A program made the translations under genes and the position numbers. The notes beneath the pieces were generated by a model. That model made no database searches. It had not been told where the DNA came from and worked only from the letters and a program-made list of their open reading frames with translations. Shown in pieces: positions 16,935-26,641 of a stretch of DNA of 64,000 nt. Source of the stretch: a virus; the IMG/VR virus record IMGVR_UViG_3300025701_000007, positions 1-64,000 of that record; one strand, 5' to 3'. Positions within the stretch are counted from its first letter, which is position 1. Every line of letters starts with the position of its first letter.

Positions 16935-17924
16935 ATGGCAGTAAAAAAAAAGGAATTCTCATTTGACGATATTAAGAAGAAATATAGTTCGTCGACAAAT
17001 TATAAACCAGACGTATTCTTAAATTGTGGACCAACATTTTTAGAAATGACTGGTGTACCTGGACCAGCCACTGGACACATAAATATGTTCCTAGGTCATT
17101 CAGATACTGGTAAAACCACAGCTCTAATTCTAGCAGCTATAGATGCTCAAAAGAAAGGTGCTGTACCAGTATTCTTAATTACAGAAAAGAAATGGGATTT
17201 TAATCACGCTAAACTAATGGGTTTAGATTGTGAACAAGATCCAGAGACTGGTGAATGGGGTGGTAGATTCTTCTATAGAGATGATTTTTTCTATGTAGAA
17301 CAAATAACGGACTACATGAATAAGTTATTAGACGACCAAGCTAAAGGTGAACTACCTTTTGACTTAGTTTTCTTCTGGGATTCAGTAGGTTCTGTACCTT
17401 GTCAGATGACATTCGAAGGGAAAGGCGGTAAACAACACACAGCTGGAGTATTAGCAGATAAAATCGGTATGGGTTTAAACCAAAGGATTAATAGTACAAG
17501 GAAAGAAACTTCTGAATATACTAATACTTTGGTAATTATAAACCAACCATGGGTAGAGAGACCCGATAACCCATTTGGTCAACCCAGAATAAAAGCTAAG
17601 GGTGGTGAAGCGGTATGGTTAAACTCTACCATAATATTCTTATTCGGTAATCAGAAAAACGCTGGTACTAGTAAAATAGATGCTACTAAGAACGGTCGTA
17701 AGGTTAGGTTCGCTACTAGAACCAAAATAGGTGTAACTAAGAATCACGTAAACGGGTTAGGTTATAGTGATGGTAAAATAATCGCCACACCTCATGGCTT
17801 CATTATGGATTCAAAAGACGCTATTGCTGAGTATAAGAAAGAATATTCCGAATACTGGGTTAATACATTAGGTTCTGATGATTATGATATTCACATTAAT
17901 GAACCTGAGGAAGATGAAGATTAA
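16935..17924 (+). CDS. uvsX: UvsX-like RecA-family recombinase
   Basis: 329 residues. A Walker A motif GHSDTGKTT lies at residues 54-62, a Walker-B-like FDLVFFWDSVG segment near residue 150, and a RecA-type L2/substrate region (NTLVIINQPW, then a KGGEAVWLNSTIIFLF strand) follows. The C-terminus is acidic (EPEEDED), as in UvsX and RecA. It forms filaments on ssDNA and drives strand invasion for recombination-dependent replication, with gp32-like SSB encoded upstream and gp46/gp47 elsewhere in the window. The ATG follows an A/T-rich leader (AAATAAATAAAAAC). No promoter consensus is seen between the terminator and the start, so transcription may come from read-through or from an unrecognised promoter class. 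Its end overlaps the RNase H gene by 11 bases. Confidence 0.93.
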   Translation: MAVKKKEFSFDDIKKKYSSSTNYKPDVFLNCGPTFLEMTGVPGPATGHINMFLGHSDTGKTTALILAAIDAQKKGAVPVFLITEKKWDFNHAKLMGLDCEQDPETGEWGGRFFYRDDFFYVEQITDYMNKLLDDQAKGELPFDLVFFWDSVGSVPCQMTFEGKGGKQHTAGVLADKIGMGLNQRINSTRKETSEYTNTLVIINQPWVERPDNPFGQPRIKAKGGEAVWLNSTIIFLFGNQKNAGTSKIDATKNGRKVRFATRTKIGVTKNHVNGLGYSDGKIIATPHGFIMDSKDAIAEYKKEYSEYWVNTLGSDDYDIHINEPEEDED

Positions 17925-18966
17925 TAAACCAGTTAGAAACAGACGTACCACCATCAATTCATTACTTATTGATGGTGAGTACTTATTAAAACAAGGATTT
18001 CACGGGGCTAAACACACTCAAGGTAAACACGGTAGTGTTGGTGCTATATATCATTTCATAAATACCATAAAAAGGTTTTACCAAGACTACGCTATAACTA
18101 AAGTAGTCGTATTCTGGGAAGGTGAGAATTCTAAAGATTATAGAAAAGGTTTCTACCCTTACTATAAGATGAATAGAAATGATAAATACGATGATGGTGA
18201 AAGACATGACCTAGACAGACAGAGGATAAGGATAAAACAATACTTAGAAGAGTTATCTATACGACAAGTAGAAGTTAGTGGTTGTGAAGCTGATGATGGG
18301 ATAGCTTATTATTCAATGAACTCCCCTAACGAAGATAAAGTCATATACACTAATGATAGAGATTTACTACAACTACTTGACGACAAAACAAAGGTTCAGT
18401 TAACCATAAGCAAAGCTAGAGTTATGATAAATAAGGATAATTTTAAGTCTTATTTTGACTACCACCACACTAATGTGGGTATCATAAAAATGATTGCTGG
18501 TGATTCTAGTGATAATATATCTGGTGTTAAAAATATTGGTGAAAAAAAGGTATTAAAGTACTTTCCAGAGATAAAAAACAGAACTGTTGATTACGATTGG
18601 GTCATTAATAGAACAAAAGAGTTATTAGTCGAAAAACCTAACGACAATGGTTTAAAGGCTATTTTAAATGGTGAGACTAAATGGGGTACTTATGGGAATG
18701 ATTATTTTTCGGTTATGAATAAGATTATAAACCTAAAAGAACCCAATATAACTGAAGAATTAAAATCATCGGTTAAAGAGATGGTTGATGAAACTTTATC
18801 ACCAGAAGGTAGAGGGGGTATAAAGAAAGTGATGGAAATGATGAAAGAAGATGAATTATTAAACTTTTTACCTAAAAATGATGACAATTTTTTTGTTTTC
18901 TGGTCTAGTTTTATTACTATTATAAAAAAGGAAGAAAATGCATACAACACAACAAAAAAAATCTAA
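17914..18966 (+). CDS. rnh: RNase H / 5'-3' exonuclease (FEN-like, T4 rnh type)
   Basis: About 350 residues from the ATG at 17914, which I prefer because upstream in-frame codons lie inside uvsX. It shows the FEN/PIN order: LLIDGEYLL (first Asp), VVVFWEGEN...RKGFYPYYKMNR, GCEADDGIAYYS (metal-binding acidic cluster), YTNDRDLLQLL, then GDSSDNISGVKNIGEKK (helix-three-turn-helix that grips DNA). The usual vFD at the second strand reads vFWE here, so the Asp is replaced or shifted to Glu. The enzyme removes RNA primers and flaps on the lagging strand. It is coupled to uvsX by an 11-base overlap and its end overlaps the next gene by 29 bases. Confidence 0.88.
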   Translation: MKINKPVRNRRTTINSLLIDGEYLLKQGFHGAKHTQGKHGSVGAIYHFINTIKRFYQDYAITKVVVFWEGENSKDYRKGFYPYYKMNRNDKYDDGERHDLDRQRIRIKQYLEELSIRQVEVSGCEADDGIAYYSMNSPNEDKVIYTNDRDLLQLLDDKTKVQLTISKARVMINKDNFKSYFDYHHTNVGIIKMIAGDSSDNISGVKNIGEKKVLKYFPEIKNRTVDYDWVINRTKELLVEKPNDNGLKAILNGETKWGTYGNDYFSVMNKIINLKEPNITEELKSSVKEMVDETLSPEGRGGIKKVMEMMKEDELLNFLPKNDDNFFVFWSSFITIIKKEENAYNTTKKI

Positions 18967-19435
18967 AAAAATGGATAGAAAAAATGATCAGAGAAAGTTT
19001 GAGTTTACGTTATACTTAAACGATAATATTATTGTGCAAAGGTATTTTAATATCATTGGTTTCAATAAAAGAGCCATAAACTCAATCAACTTCAAAGAAG
19101 CTGTAGATGATAACATGGAGTTAATAAAGGATGTTCTAAAAGAAAGAGCTGTTGATTTCATAAACAAATATCAGTACAGATTTTACGATACCCCTGGATA
19201 TGAACAAAACGATTCAGAAGACAAATTAAAAATAGTTGTTAAAAGAGAAGGTAAGGTCATAGCTTATAGAGAATGGGATGCAACCGTATACCCAGTTAAA
19301 ATTAGATACACTGTAGATGTAAGAGAGTATATATATGAGCTAATCACTAGAATACAGAAATGTCTATGTACTCAGGACAAATATCTGGAAACAGAATACA
19401 TGGGTTACAATTTAGAAATGGATTTAGAACAATAA
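18938..19435 (+). CDS. Hypothetical replication-cluster protein
   Basis: 165 residues from the ATG at 18938, or 154 from the ATG at 18971, which has the A-rich leader typical of this genome. It is mixed α/β with strands such as FEFTLYLNDNIIVQRYFNIIGF, KLKIVVKREGKVIAYREWDA and YPVKIRYTVDVREYIYEL. No catalytic motif is visible. It sits between RNase H and the replicative helicase. In T4 small accessory proteins, including the gp59 helicase loader, are found in this neighbourhood, so an accessory role in replication is possible. There is no sequence similarity I can see to gp59, and I do not assign a function. Confidence 0.65.
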   Translation: MHTTQQKKSKKMDRKNDQRKFEFTLYLNDNIIVQRYFNIIGFNKRAINSINFKEAVDDNMELIKDVLKERAVDFINKYQYRFYDTPGYEQNDSEDKLKIVVKREGKVIAYREWDATVYPVKIRYTVDVREYIYELITRIQKCLCTQDKYLETEYMGYNLEMDLEQ

Positions 19436-19450
19436 AATAAAAATAAAATA

Positions 19451-20842
19451 ATGAATCATACTATAAGTAGTTTCGAAGACCTAGGTAAAGACTTTCAAAT
19501 ACAATTAATAAATGAGATAATTACAGATCATAAATTTGGTAAATCCATTATAGAGATAATGAAACCAGATTTCTTCCCAGCCGAGGCTTTTAGAAAGATA
19601 ATACACATCATAAAGAATTATCATGAAACTGGTGATGTGTTACCTAACTTTAAAAGTTTAGGTATAGCCATTAATGAAGAAATACCACAAGAACACGAAG
19701 CTTTAAGAGCTCAGCTAACAGATACTTTAAGTGTAATAGAATCGTGTAACATTGGTAATATAAACGTACAGAGTAACGCTATAAAATTCTGTAGGTTACA
19801 ATCTATAAGAAATGCTATAAACGAGGTTAAAACCAAGTTAGATAGAGGTATTATATCTGATTACGATGAGATAGAAAAGAAGATAAAAGATGCTATTACC
19901 TTTAGAGACGAAAAAGACCCTATATTACTTTTCGATAACCTAGACAATGTATTATCAGAAGACTTCAGGTTACCAATACCAACTGGTATAAAAGGTATCG
20001 ATGATATAACTAAAGGGGGTTTATCCAAAGGGGAGTTAGCTATGGTTATAGCACCATTAGGGGTAGGTAAAACAACTTTTCTAACCAAGGTAGCTAACAC
20101 AGGTTTCTTGGAAGGTAAGACAGTGTTACAGATATTTTTTGAAGATAAAGAAGAGGCTATTCAAAGAAAACACTTTTCAGCATTAACTGGTATACCACTA
20201 AGTGAACTACACTTGAATAAGGAGTTGATAACGACTAAGGTAAACGCGATTAAATCCGAACACAAAAACGAGTTATATCTACAAAAACTACCATCAGATG
20301 GTACAACGATCACTAAGATAAAGAATGTGATAAAAAAGATAAACTCAAAAGGTACCAAAGTAGACTTACTAGTTTTAGATTATATCGATTGTTTATCAAT
20401 GGATAAAGGTAATTCTGGTTCTGAAGAATGGTCTAACGAGGGTAAGATAATGCGTAAGTTTGAGACCATGGTTGAGGAGATGAACGTAGCCGCCTGGACC
20501 GCAACACAAGGTAATAGAAGTGCTACTAGTGTTGAAGTTGTTAAAACAGAAAACATGGGTGGTAATCTTAAAAAGGCTCAGATAGCTCACTTTATAATGA
20601 GTATAGGTAAAACTTTGGAACAAAAAGAGCAAAAAGTGGCCACTATATCTATTTTAAAGAACAGAATGGGTGATGATGGTATGATATTCAAGGATTGTCT
20701 TTTCGATAATTCTACGATCAATATCGACACAGACGACCTATTGACTGAGAACGGATTTGAATCCCAAAAGAAGGCTAAAAAAATGGAGGGATTAAGAAAT
20801 TATTTAAACAAAGAAATTACTAATATTTCTAGTGAAATGTAA
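19451..20842 (+). CDS. gp41: Replicative DNA helicase, DnaB/gp41-like
   Basis: 463 residues, close to T4 gp41 (475). The N-terminal 150 residues are helical, as in DnaB N-domains. The RecA-like motor follows: Walker [10 protein letters not shown] at residues 201-209, the acidic DKEEA segment after the next strand ([13 protein letters not shown]), Walker [13 protein letters not shown], and [13 protein letters not shown] as the motif 3/sensor segment with Gln. It unwinds the fork and pairs with the primase encoded at 49615. It follows the unknown 165-residue gene by 15 bases and precedes nrdB by 44 bases. Confidence 0.92.
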   Translation: MNHTISSFEDLGKDFQIQLINEIITDHKFGKSIIEIMKPDFFPAEAFRKIIHIIKNYHETGDVLPNFKSLGIAINEEIPQEHEALRAQLTDTLSVIESCNIGNINVQSNAIKFCRLQSIRNAINEVKTKLDRGIISDYDEIEKKIKDAITFRDEKDPILLFDNLDNVLSEDFRLPIPTGIKGIDDITKGGLSKGELAMVIAPLGVGKTTFLTKVANTGFLEGKTVLQIFFEDKEEAIQRKHFSALTGIPLSELHLNKELITTKVNAIKSEHKNELYLQKLPSDGTTITKIKNVIKKINSKGTKVDLLVLDYIDCLSMDKGNSGSEEWSNEGKIMRKFETMVEEMNVAAWTATQGNRSATSVEVVKTENMGGNLKKAQIAHFIMSIGKTLEQKEQKVATISILKNRMGDDGMIFKDCLFDNSTINIDTDDLLTENGFESQKKAKKMEGLRNYLNKEITNISSEM

Positions 20843-20886
20843 AAGTATTAGTATATTTACACATATTTATTTACAAAACAAAAATT

Positions 20887-21837
20887 ATGAAAGAACCAAT
20901 TTTAGAAGAGAACCCAAATAGATTCGTTATATTCCCAATAGAACATGACGATATATGGGAATATTACCAACAACACCAAGCAGCGTTCTGGACGGCAGAA
21001 GAAGTTGATTTATCTAACGACATTAGAGACTGGGAAAGTTTAACCGATAACGAAAGGTACTTCATAAAAAATATATTATCATTCTTTGCATCATCTGATG
21101 GTATCGTTAATGAAAATTTAGCAGAAAACTTCTTAAAGGAAGTACAATACCCAGAAGCTAAGTTCTTTTACGGTATTCAGATAGCTATGGAGAACATACA
21201 TAGTCTAATGTACTCTCTATTGATTGATACATACATATCTGATTCAAAAGAAAAGATGGACAGCTTCAATGCATTAGAGAAACTACCAGCAGTACAAAAG
21301 AAAGCTAAATGGGCTTTAGACTGGATAGAAAACGCTTCTTTCCAAGAAAGGTTAGTAGCATTTGCAGCGGTTGAAGGTATATTCTTTTCAGGATCATTCG
21401 CATCAATATTCTGGTTGAAATCTAGAGGTTTAATGCAGGGACTATGTAACGCTAATACGTTAATCTTTAAGGACGAAAACTTACATTGCGATTTCGCTAT
21501 ACACTTAAGTAATAAACATGTTGTTAATAAGTTATCAGAAGAAAGAATCAAAGAAATACTATTATCAGCACTAGAAATAGAAAAGGAGTTTATCACGGAA
21601 TCACTACCAGTATCTTTAATTGGTATGAACTCCAATATGATGAAACAGTACCTAGAGTTCGTTACAGATGGTCTTCTATCTAAGTTTGGTTGTAAGAAAG
21701 AGTTTAATGTGGAGCAACCATTTAAATTCATGGAGCAGATAGCGGTTGAAACTAAGGGTAACTTCTTCGAGTCAAGAACCGTAGAATACCAAAAAGCCAA
21801 ACTTAACGAAAAACTAAGTTTTACTGACGACTTCTAA
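20887..21837 (+). CDS. nrdB: Ribonucleotide reductase class I small subunit (NrdB)
   Basis: 316 residues, of the eukaryote/Bacteroidota-like type. All iron ligands are visible: Asp in [10 protein letters not shown], Glu and His in MENIH, Glu in AVEGIFFSG, and Glu and His in KDENLHCDF. The radical Tyr is present four residues after the His (ENIHSLMYS), where the family usually has HSEMYS, a conservative-site E to L change. The C-terminus ends in FTDDF, the tail that docks on NrdA. It makes deoxynucleotides for phage replication with NrdA, encoded 48 bases downstream. An AT-rich stretch (TATATTTAC) before the gene resembles a weak TAnnTTTG element but has no good TTG partner. Confidence 0.95.
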   Translation: MKEPILEENPNRFVIFPIEHDDIWEYYQQHQAAFWTAEEVDLSNDIRDWESLTDNERYFIKNILSFFASSDGIVNENLAENFLKEVQYPEAKFFYGIQIAMENIHSLMYSLLIDTYISDSKEKMDSFNALEKLPAVQKKAKWALDWIENASFQERLVAFAAVEGIFFSGSFASIFWLKSRGLMQGLCNANTLIFKDENLHCDFAIHLSNKHVVNKLSEERIKEILLSALEIEKEFITESLPVSLIGMNSNMMKQYLEFVTDGLLSKFGCKKEFNVEQPFKFMEQIAVETKGNFFESRTVEYQKAKLNEKLSFTDDF

Positions 21838-21885
21838 ACCAACACCACTAACATTAACAAATAACGAACAATTAATAAAATTTAA

Positions 21886-24297
21886 ATGATAATAAAAAAG
21901 AGAAATGGGAGTGAGGTTTCATTTAACCCAACAAAAATTCTATCCAGAATAAAAAAAGCTACTAAAGGTTTAAAGGTTAACTCTGATGAGATATTCATAA
22001 AGGGTATAACCTCACTACCTAATGAAGGTACTGTTACCACTAGCGAGATTGATAAATTATTAGCTGAAATATGTGCGTCATATACTGGTAGTCACTATGA
22101 TTATAGCAGAATGGCGGCCAATATAGCTATATCTTCTTATCATAAAGAAAGTAACCCTTCGTTCTCAGAAACAATGAAGTTACTTCACGAAGACGGTGTT
22201 ATAAACAAATATTTTATGGATACTCTAGATGAGTATGGTCATGAAAAGGTTGATGCTATAATAGATCACGACAGAGATTTCAGGTTCGATTATTTTGCGT
22301 GGAGATCTTTAAGTGAGATGTACTTAACTAAAACTTCAAACGGGGTTAGGGTAGAAAGACCTCAACACATGTATATGCGTGTAGCTATATGGGTTACTAA
22401 GTCTTTTGAGGAAGCTGTAGAATACTACGAATCTCTATCAAAACAATTAATATCACCAGCCACACCTATTATGATTAACTCGGGTACTAAAATACCTCAG
22501 TTAGCTTCTTGTGTATTACACTACAACAATGAAGACTCTAGAGAAGGTCTATTAGGTACCTTAAGAGATGTATCCGTATACTCTGCTGATGCTGCTGGTA
22601 TCGGGTTATGTATGTCTAACATAAGAAGTAAAGAAAGTAGAATAAGTAGTTCAGGTGGTTTCTCTGGAGGTTTGCTGAAATACCTAAAGATAGTCAACGA
22701 ATCACTTAGATTCTTTAACCAACAAGGTCGTAGACCAGGTAGTGCTGCTATATACATAGAACCATGGCATAAAGACATCGTTGATCTATTAGATATTAAA
22801 AAGAATACTGGTGCAGAGGAATTAAGAGCCAGAGATTTATTCACATCATTATGGATACCAGACAACTTCATGGAAGCAGTACAAAACGATTCCGATTGGC
22901 ACCTATTCTGTCCTAACGATATTAAGAAAGCTGGTATTAAACCACTACAAGAATGTTTCGGTCAGGAATATGAAGATAACTACAATAAAGCTGTTGATTT
23001 AGGTATCGGTAAAAAGGTTAAAGCTCAAGACATCTGGAGTAAAGTCATAGAATCTCAAGTAGAAACTGGTGTACCTTATCTATGTTCAAAAGACAACGCT
23101 AACAAGAAGACTAATCACCAGAACCTAGGTGTTATAAAGCAATCTAACCTATGTAATGAAATATATCAATACACAGATGAAGAAACCACAGCGATATGTA
23201 CACTATCATCAATAGTTATTAAGAATTACGTGTCTAACAAGAGTTTTGATTTCGAGTTATTAAAAACCGAGGTAAGAAAAATAGTTAGAGCGTTAAATAA
23301 GGTTATTGATATAAATGCTTACTCAACAGAGAAAGGTAGAAAAGGTGGGTTAGAACAAAGAGCCATCGCCATAGGTGTACAAGGTTTAGCTGATACATTC
23401 TTTTTAATGGATTACATCTTCACATCAGAAGAAGCTAAAGAATTAAACAAACGTATATTCGAAACTATATACTTCGCTGCGATAACAGAGAGTAATGAGT
23501 TATGTAAAAGCGGTGAATATGAACCTTACTCTAGATTTGAGGGTTCACCTATGTCTAAGTCTGTATTCCAATTTGATATGTGGGGTGTTGATCAAAACGA
23601 TTTAATGTGGGACTGGTCAGAACTTAAAGAGTCTGTTAGAGAACATGGTGTATCTAATAGTTTATTTACAGCACAAATGCCAGTAGCATCATCTGCTAAG
23701 ATAACTGGTTCTTACGAGATGACAGAAGTTATATCATCTAACCTATTCAACAGAAGAGTTGTTGGTGGTGAATTTTTGATCGCTAACAAGTATCTAATAG
23801 AAGACCTAGAAGATTTAAATATTTGGTCAGAAGAATTTAAGAATGATATCATTATGAATGAAGGTTCTATACAAGGAATTAATTTCAATAAATACTTAAA
23901 TCCTAATAAAAGAGGTTACGAAAAGAAAGTAGCTAGAGTGGAGCATTTAATACTTAAATACAAAACTATATGGGAGGTTTCCCAAAAAGAGTTGATAAAT
24001 ATGGCTGCCGATAGAGCACCATTCATAGACCAGTCACAATCAATGAATGTTTATTTCCAAAACCCTAGCATACAAAAACTATCCTCTAGTCATTTCCATG
24101 CGTGGAAAATGGGGTTAAAATCTCTTTGCTACTACGTTAGAACAAAAGCTATATCCACTGGGGCTAAACACTTAGCTATAAGTGTGGAAAACAACGAAGT
24201 GAAAGCCGTAGAGAACAAACCTATGGAACCTAAATTAACCGAAATGTCTGGAACTCAAGACAACAGTGATTTCGAATGCTTCGGGTGTAGCTCTTAA
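21886..24297 (+). CDS. nrdA: Ribonucleotide reductase class I large subunit (NrdA)
   Basis: 803 residues, full length. An ATP-cone lies at the N-terminus (IIKKRNGSEVSFNPTKI...). The catalytic set is present: Cys in PQLASCVLHY, the NLCNEI motif (Asn, radical Cys and Glu), the partner Cys in TAICTLSS, and the tail Cys pair in FECFGCSS that passes electrons. It reduces ribonucleotides to deoxyribonucleotides with NrdB. The ATP-cone suggests allosteric activity control is retained. It ends the replication unit, 22 bases before a perfect terminator hairpin. No intron or inserted endonuclease interrupts it, although phage nrd genes often carry one. Confidence 0.96.
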   Translation: MIIKKRNGSEVSFNPTKILSRIKKATKGLKVNSDEIFIKGITSLPNEGTVTTSEIDKLLAEICASYTGSHYDYSRMAANIAISSYHKESNPSFSETMKLLHEDGVINKYFMDTLDEYGHEKVDAIIDHDRDFRFDYFAWRSLSEMYLTKTSNGVRVERPQHMYMRVAIWVTKSFEEAVEYYESLSKQLISPATPIMINSGTKIPQLASCVLHYNNEDSREGLLGTLRDVSVYSADAAGIGLCMSNIRSKESRISSSGGFSGGLLKYLKIVNESLRFFNQQGRRPGSAAIYIEPWHKDIVDLLDIKKNTGAEELRARDLFTSLWIPDNFMEAVQNDSDWHLFCPNDIKKAGIKPLQECFGQEYEDNYNKAVDLGIGKKVKAQDIWSKVIESQVETGVPYLCSKDNANKKTNHQNLGVIKQSNLCNEIYQYTDEETTAICTLSSIVIKNYVSNKSFDFELLKTEVRKIVRALNKVIDINAYSTEKGRKGGLEQRAIAIGVQGLADTFFLMDYIFTSEEAKELNKRIFETIYFAAITESNELCKSGEYEPYSRFEGSPMSKSVFQFDMWGVDQNDLMWDWSELKESVREHGVSNSLFTAQMPVASSAKITGSYEMTEVISSNLFNRRVVGGEFLIANKYLIEDLEDLNIWSEEFKNDIIMNEGSIQGINFNKYLNPNKRGYEKKVARVEHLILKYKTIWEVSQKELINMAADRAPFIDQSQSMNVYFQNPSIQKLSSSHFHAWKMGLKSLCYYVRTKAISTGAKHLAISVENNEVKAVENKPMEPKLTEMSGTQDNSDFECFGCSS

Positions 24298-24319
24298 AGT
24301 CTACTACAACAACTAAACT

Positions 24320-24358
24320 AAATCCCATCATTATTGATATAATGATGGGATTTTTATT
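24320..24358 (+). terminator. Perfect 15-bp terminator after nrdA
   Basis: AAATCCCATCATTAT (24320-24334), loop TGAT, then ATAATGATGGGATTT (24339-24353) pair without mismatch, followed by TTATTTA. It closes the replication/nrd unit before the baseplate unit. Confidence 0.92.
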
Positions 24359-24380
24359 TACAAAAAATATTTTATTACGA

Positions 24381-24395
24381 TATTTATAATAAAAT
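24381..24395 (+). promoter_or_regulatory. Candidate phage late promoter (TATTTATA type)
   Basis: TATTTATAATAAAAT, identical over 15 bases to 14504-14518, lies 19 bases before the gp25 ATG and 28 bases after the nrdA terminator stem. It is placed to start the long baseplate/fibre unit. Confidence 0.55.
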
Positions 24396-24399
24396 ATTT

Positions 24400-24816
24400 A
24401 TGGCCTTAAAGAAACAAACATTTGGAATTGACTTCCCTTTCACTTTCTCGGAAAACGGAGACTACCTTAGATTGACATCTGTACCAGAATCTGAAGTTAA
24501 AGCTATGTTGATACATTTGTTGTTAACTAGAAAGGGTACCAGGTATTATCTACCAGACTTTGGTACGAATATATACCAATACATATTTGAACCTTTAGAT
24601 GATATAACTATAGGTAAAATCGAATCAGAGATAAGTGATGCGGTTGAGAAATATATACCTAACTTAAAATTAAATAACGTTATAATCTCTAGAGTTGGTG
24701 ACGACCCAAAACACCTTAACGATACCGAAAAAGAGCATCAGGTTAGGATAAATCTAGATTATACTATAACAACTAAAACATTCCAATCAAACGGATCTTT
24801 AGCAATAACTATATAA
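24400..24816 (+). CDS. gp25: Baseplate wedge protein gp25-like
   Basis: 138 residues, the usual gp25/GpW-family length. The conserved segment LTRKGTRYYLPDFGTNIYQY followed by IFEPLD (residues about 38-63) is the hallmark of this family, with a helical middle and a β C-terminus (VRINLDYTITTK). In T4, gp25 joins gp6 and gp53 at the core of each baseplate wedge and triggers sheath assembly. It is the first gene of the second baseplate cluster and lies 4 bases before the gp6-like gene, the same order as in many contractile tails. Confidence 0.93.
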   Translation: MALKKQTFGIDFPFTFSENGDYLRLTSVPESEVKAMLIHLLLTRKGTRYYLPDFGTNIYQYIFEPLDDITIGKIESEISDAVEKYIPNLKLNNVIISRVGDDPKHLNDTEKEHQVRINLDYTITTKTFQSNGSLAITI

Positions 24817-24820
24817 CAAA

Positions 24821-26641
24821 ATGGCAAGACAAATAAATTACAGTAAAAGAGATTTTGCATCATTAAAAAATGAGCAAATAAATTATATAAAACAGTACTA
24901 CCCAGAAGTTGCACAAAACTTTAATGATGCATCGATACTATCGGTATTTTTAGATTTAAATGCGGCTATAGCGGATAACTTAAACTTCCAAATAGATAGA
25001 GCACTACAGGAGACGGTACTGGATTATGCTCAAGAGAGACAATCATTATATAATATAGCGAAAACTTATGGGTTAAAACTACCAACAAAATCAGCTTCTG
25101 TAGGTGTAGTTGAGTTTAGTGCTCAGGTACCAGTATATGGTGACCAAGAAGATACTAGATACCTACCTATAGTTAGATCTGGTACTCAGGTAACAAATGG
25201 TACTAATACTTACGAAGTTTTATATGATATAGACTTTAACTCAGCTGTTAATAGTTCAGGTAAATCTGATAGAACAAAATTACCTATATTTACTAACGGT
25301 AAATTAACTGGTTATACCATAACCAAGACTGGGTTGATCGTGGCAGGTGTAACTAAAACATTTACTCAAGTATTTGCTAAAAGTAACCCTTTTCAAATGA
25401 TAACCCTACCAGAAAACAATGTATTATCAGTAGATTCTGTTATACATAAAACTGGTACTAGCTATACAGCGATACCAACATTAAACGAATTTAATAACAG
25501 TCCAAACAAGTGGTATGAAGTACCATCGTTGGCCGAAGATAATGTGTTTGTAGAAGACCCAAATTCACCAAGAATAGACGGTATAGCGAAAGGTATTTAT
25601 GAAAAAATAGATCAAAGGTATATAGTAGAATACACACCTAATGGTTTCTGTCAACTAACATTTGGGTCACAAACCGATTCATCTATGGATATTCTAGATG
25701 ATTTCATGGATTCTGGTGGTTTTGATTTAAAAAGTTTCTTAAGAAACGGCAGTTTAGGTATGGCACCTATAGCCAATACAACTATGTATATAAAATATAG
25801 AATAGGTGGTGGTGTTGATTCAAATGCTGGTACAGGAACTATAACAGAAATATCTAGACCCATAATTGATATATCTGGACCAGACCAGACAATAGTTAAT
25901 AGCGTTATAGCGAGTATGGAAGTGACTAACACTACGCCAGCCCTAGGTGGTTCAGACGAACCTAGTATAGAAGAATTAAGACAATATATTGCTTATAACT
26001 TCTCAGCTCAAAATAGAGCTGTAACACTTAACGACTACAAAGCGTTAATTATGTCTATGCCTAGTACATTCGGGACTCCAGCTAAAACTAGTATAACACA
26101 AAGATCTAATAAAATAGAGATAGGTGTATTAAGTTACGATAACGACGGAAATATATCGAATTCGGTTACATCACTTTTGATGGAAAATGTGGCTGCATAC
26201 TTATCCAAGTACAGAATGATAAATGATTACGTAATAGTTAAACCAGCAGAAATAATTAATATAGGTTTTGAGATATCCGTTATAGTGGAAACTGGTCAGA
26301 ATACTCAAGTATCTAGTAGGATAAGTAATTTAGTTAACTCTGAATTTACTAACGACAAAACAAATCTGGGTAAACACTACAGCGTAGGTAGTCTAGCTAG
26401 TAAGATAACACAGGTAGACGGTGTTATTAACGTTAACTATATAAAAGTATTCAACAAAACGGGTGCTGGATACTCAAGTAACAGAACTAAACAAAGATTA
26501 AGTGATGTTAGTACGGGTGAAATAGATATATCAGGTAACGTAGTCCTGGTAGAGGAACACCAAATGTTAAGTATTAAAAACCCAGACGTTGACATTAAGA
26601 CTGTGACGTTAACAACCAACATAATAAATCAAAATGGATAG
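24821..26641 (+). CDS. gp6: Baseplate wedge protein gp6/J-like
   Basis: 606 residues, near T4 gp6 (660). The N-terminus (FASLKNEQINYIKQYYP, then LDLNAAIADNLNFQIDRALQE) matches the Baseplate_J/gp6 start, and the segment RAVTLNDYKALIMSMPSTFG is the family's conserved 'aVTxeDYeaLixxxP' motif. The C-terminal third alternates strands as in the gp6 core. In T4, gp6 dimers form the ring that changes shape on infection. It lies directly after gp25 and overlaps the next gene by 8 bases. Confidence 0.9.
   Translation: MARQINYSKRDFASLKNEQINYIKQYYPEVAQNFNDASILSVFLDLNAAIADNLNFQIDRALQETVLDYAQERQSLYNIAKTYGLKLPTKSASVGVVEFSAQVPVYGDQEDTRYLPIVRSGTQVTNGTNTYEVLYDIDFNSAVNSSGKSDRTKLPIFTNGKLTGYTITKTGLIVAGVTKTFTQVFAKSNPFQMITLPENNVLSVDSVIHKTGTSYTAIPTLNEFNNSPNKWYEVPSLAEDNVFVEDPNSPRIDGIAKGIYEKIDQRYIVEYTPNGFCQLTFGSQTDSSMDILDDFMDSGGFDLKSFLRNGSLGMAPIANTTMYIKYRIGGGVDSNAGTGTITEISRPIIDISGPDQTIVNSVIASMEVTNTTPALGGSDEPSIEELRQYIAYNFSAQNRAVTLNDYKALIMSMPSTFGTPAKTSITQRSNKIEIGVLSYDNDGNISNSVTSLLMENVAAYLSKYRMINDYVIVKPAEIINIGFEISVIVETGQNTQVSSRISNLVNSEFTNDKTNLGKHYSVGSLASKITQVDGVINVNYIKVFNKTGAGYSSNRTKQRLSDVSTGEIDISGNVVLVEEHQMLSIKNPDVDIKTVTLTTNIINQNG

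Noticed and set aside
20843-20886. TAnnTTTG-type promoter before nrdB
   Set aside because: TATATTTA is one base off consensus and no TTG lies about 20 bases upstream.
21886-24297. Intron or homing endonuclease in nrdA, common in phages
   Set aside because: The frame is continuous with all catalytic motifs at normal spacing.
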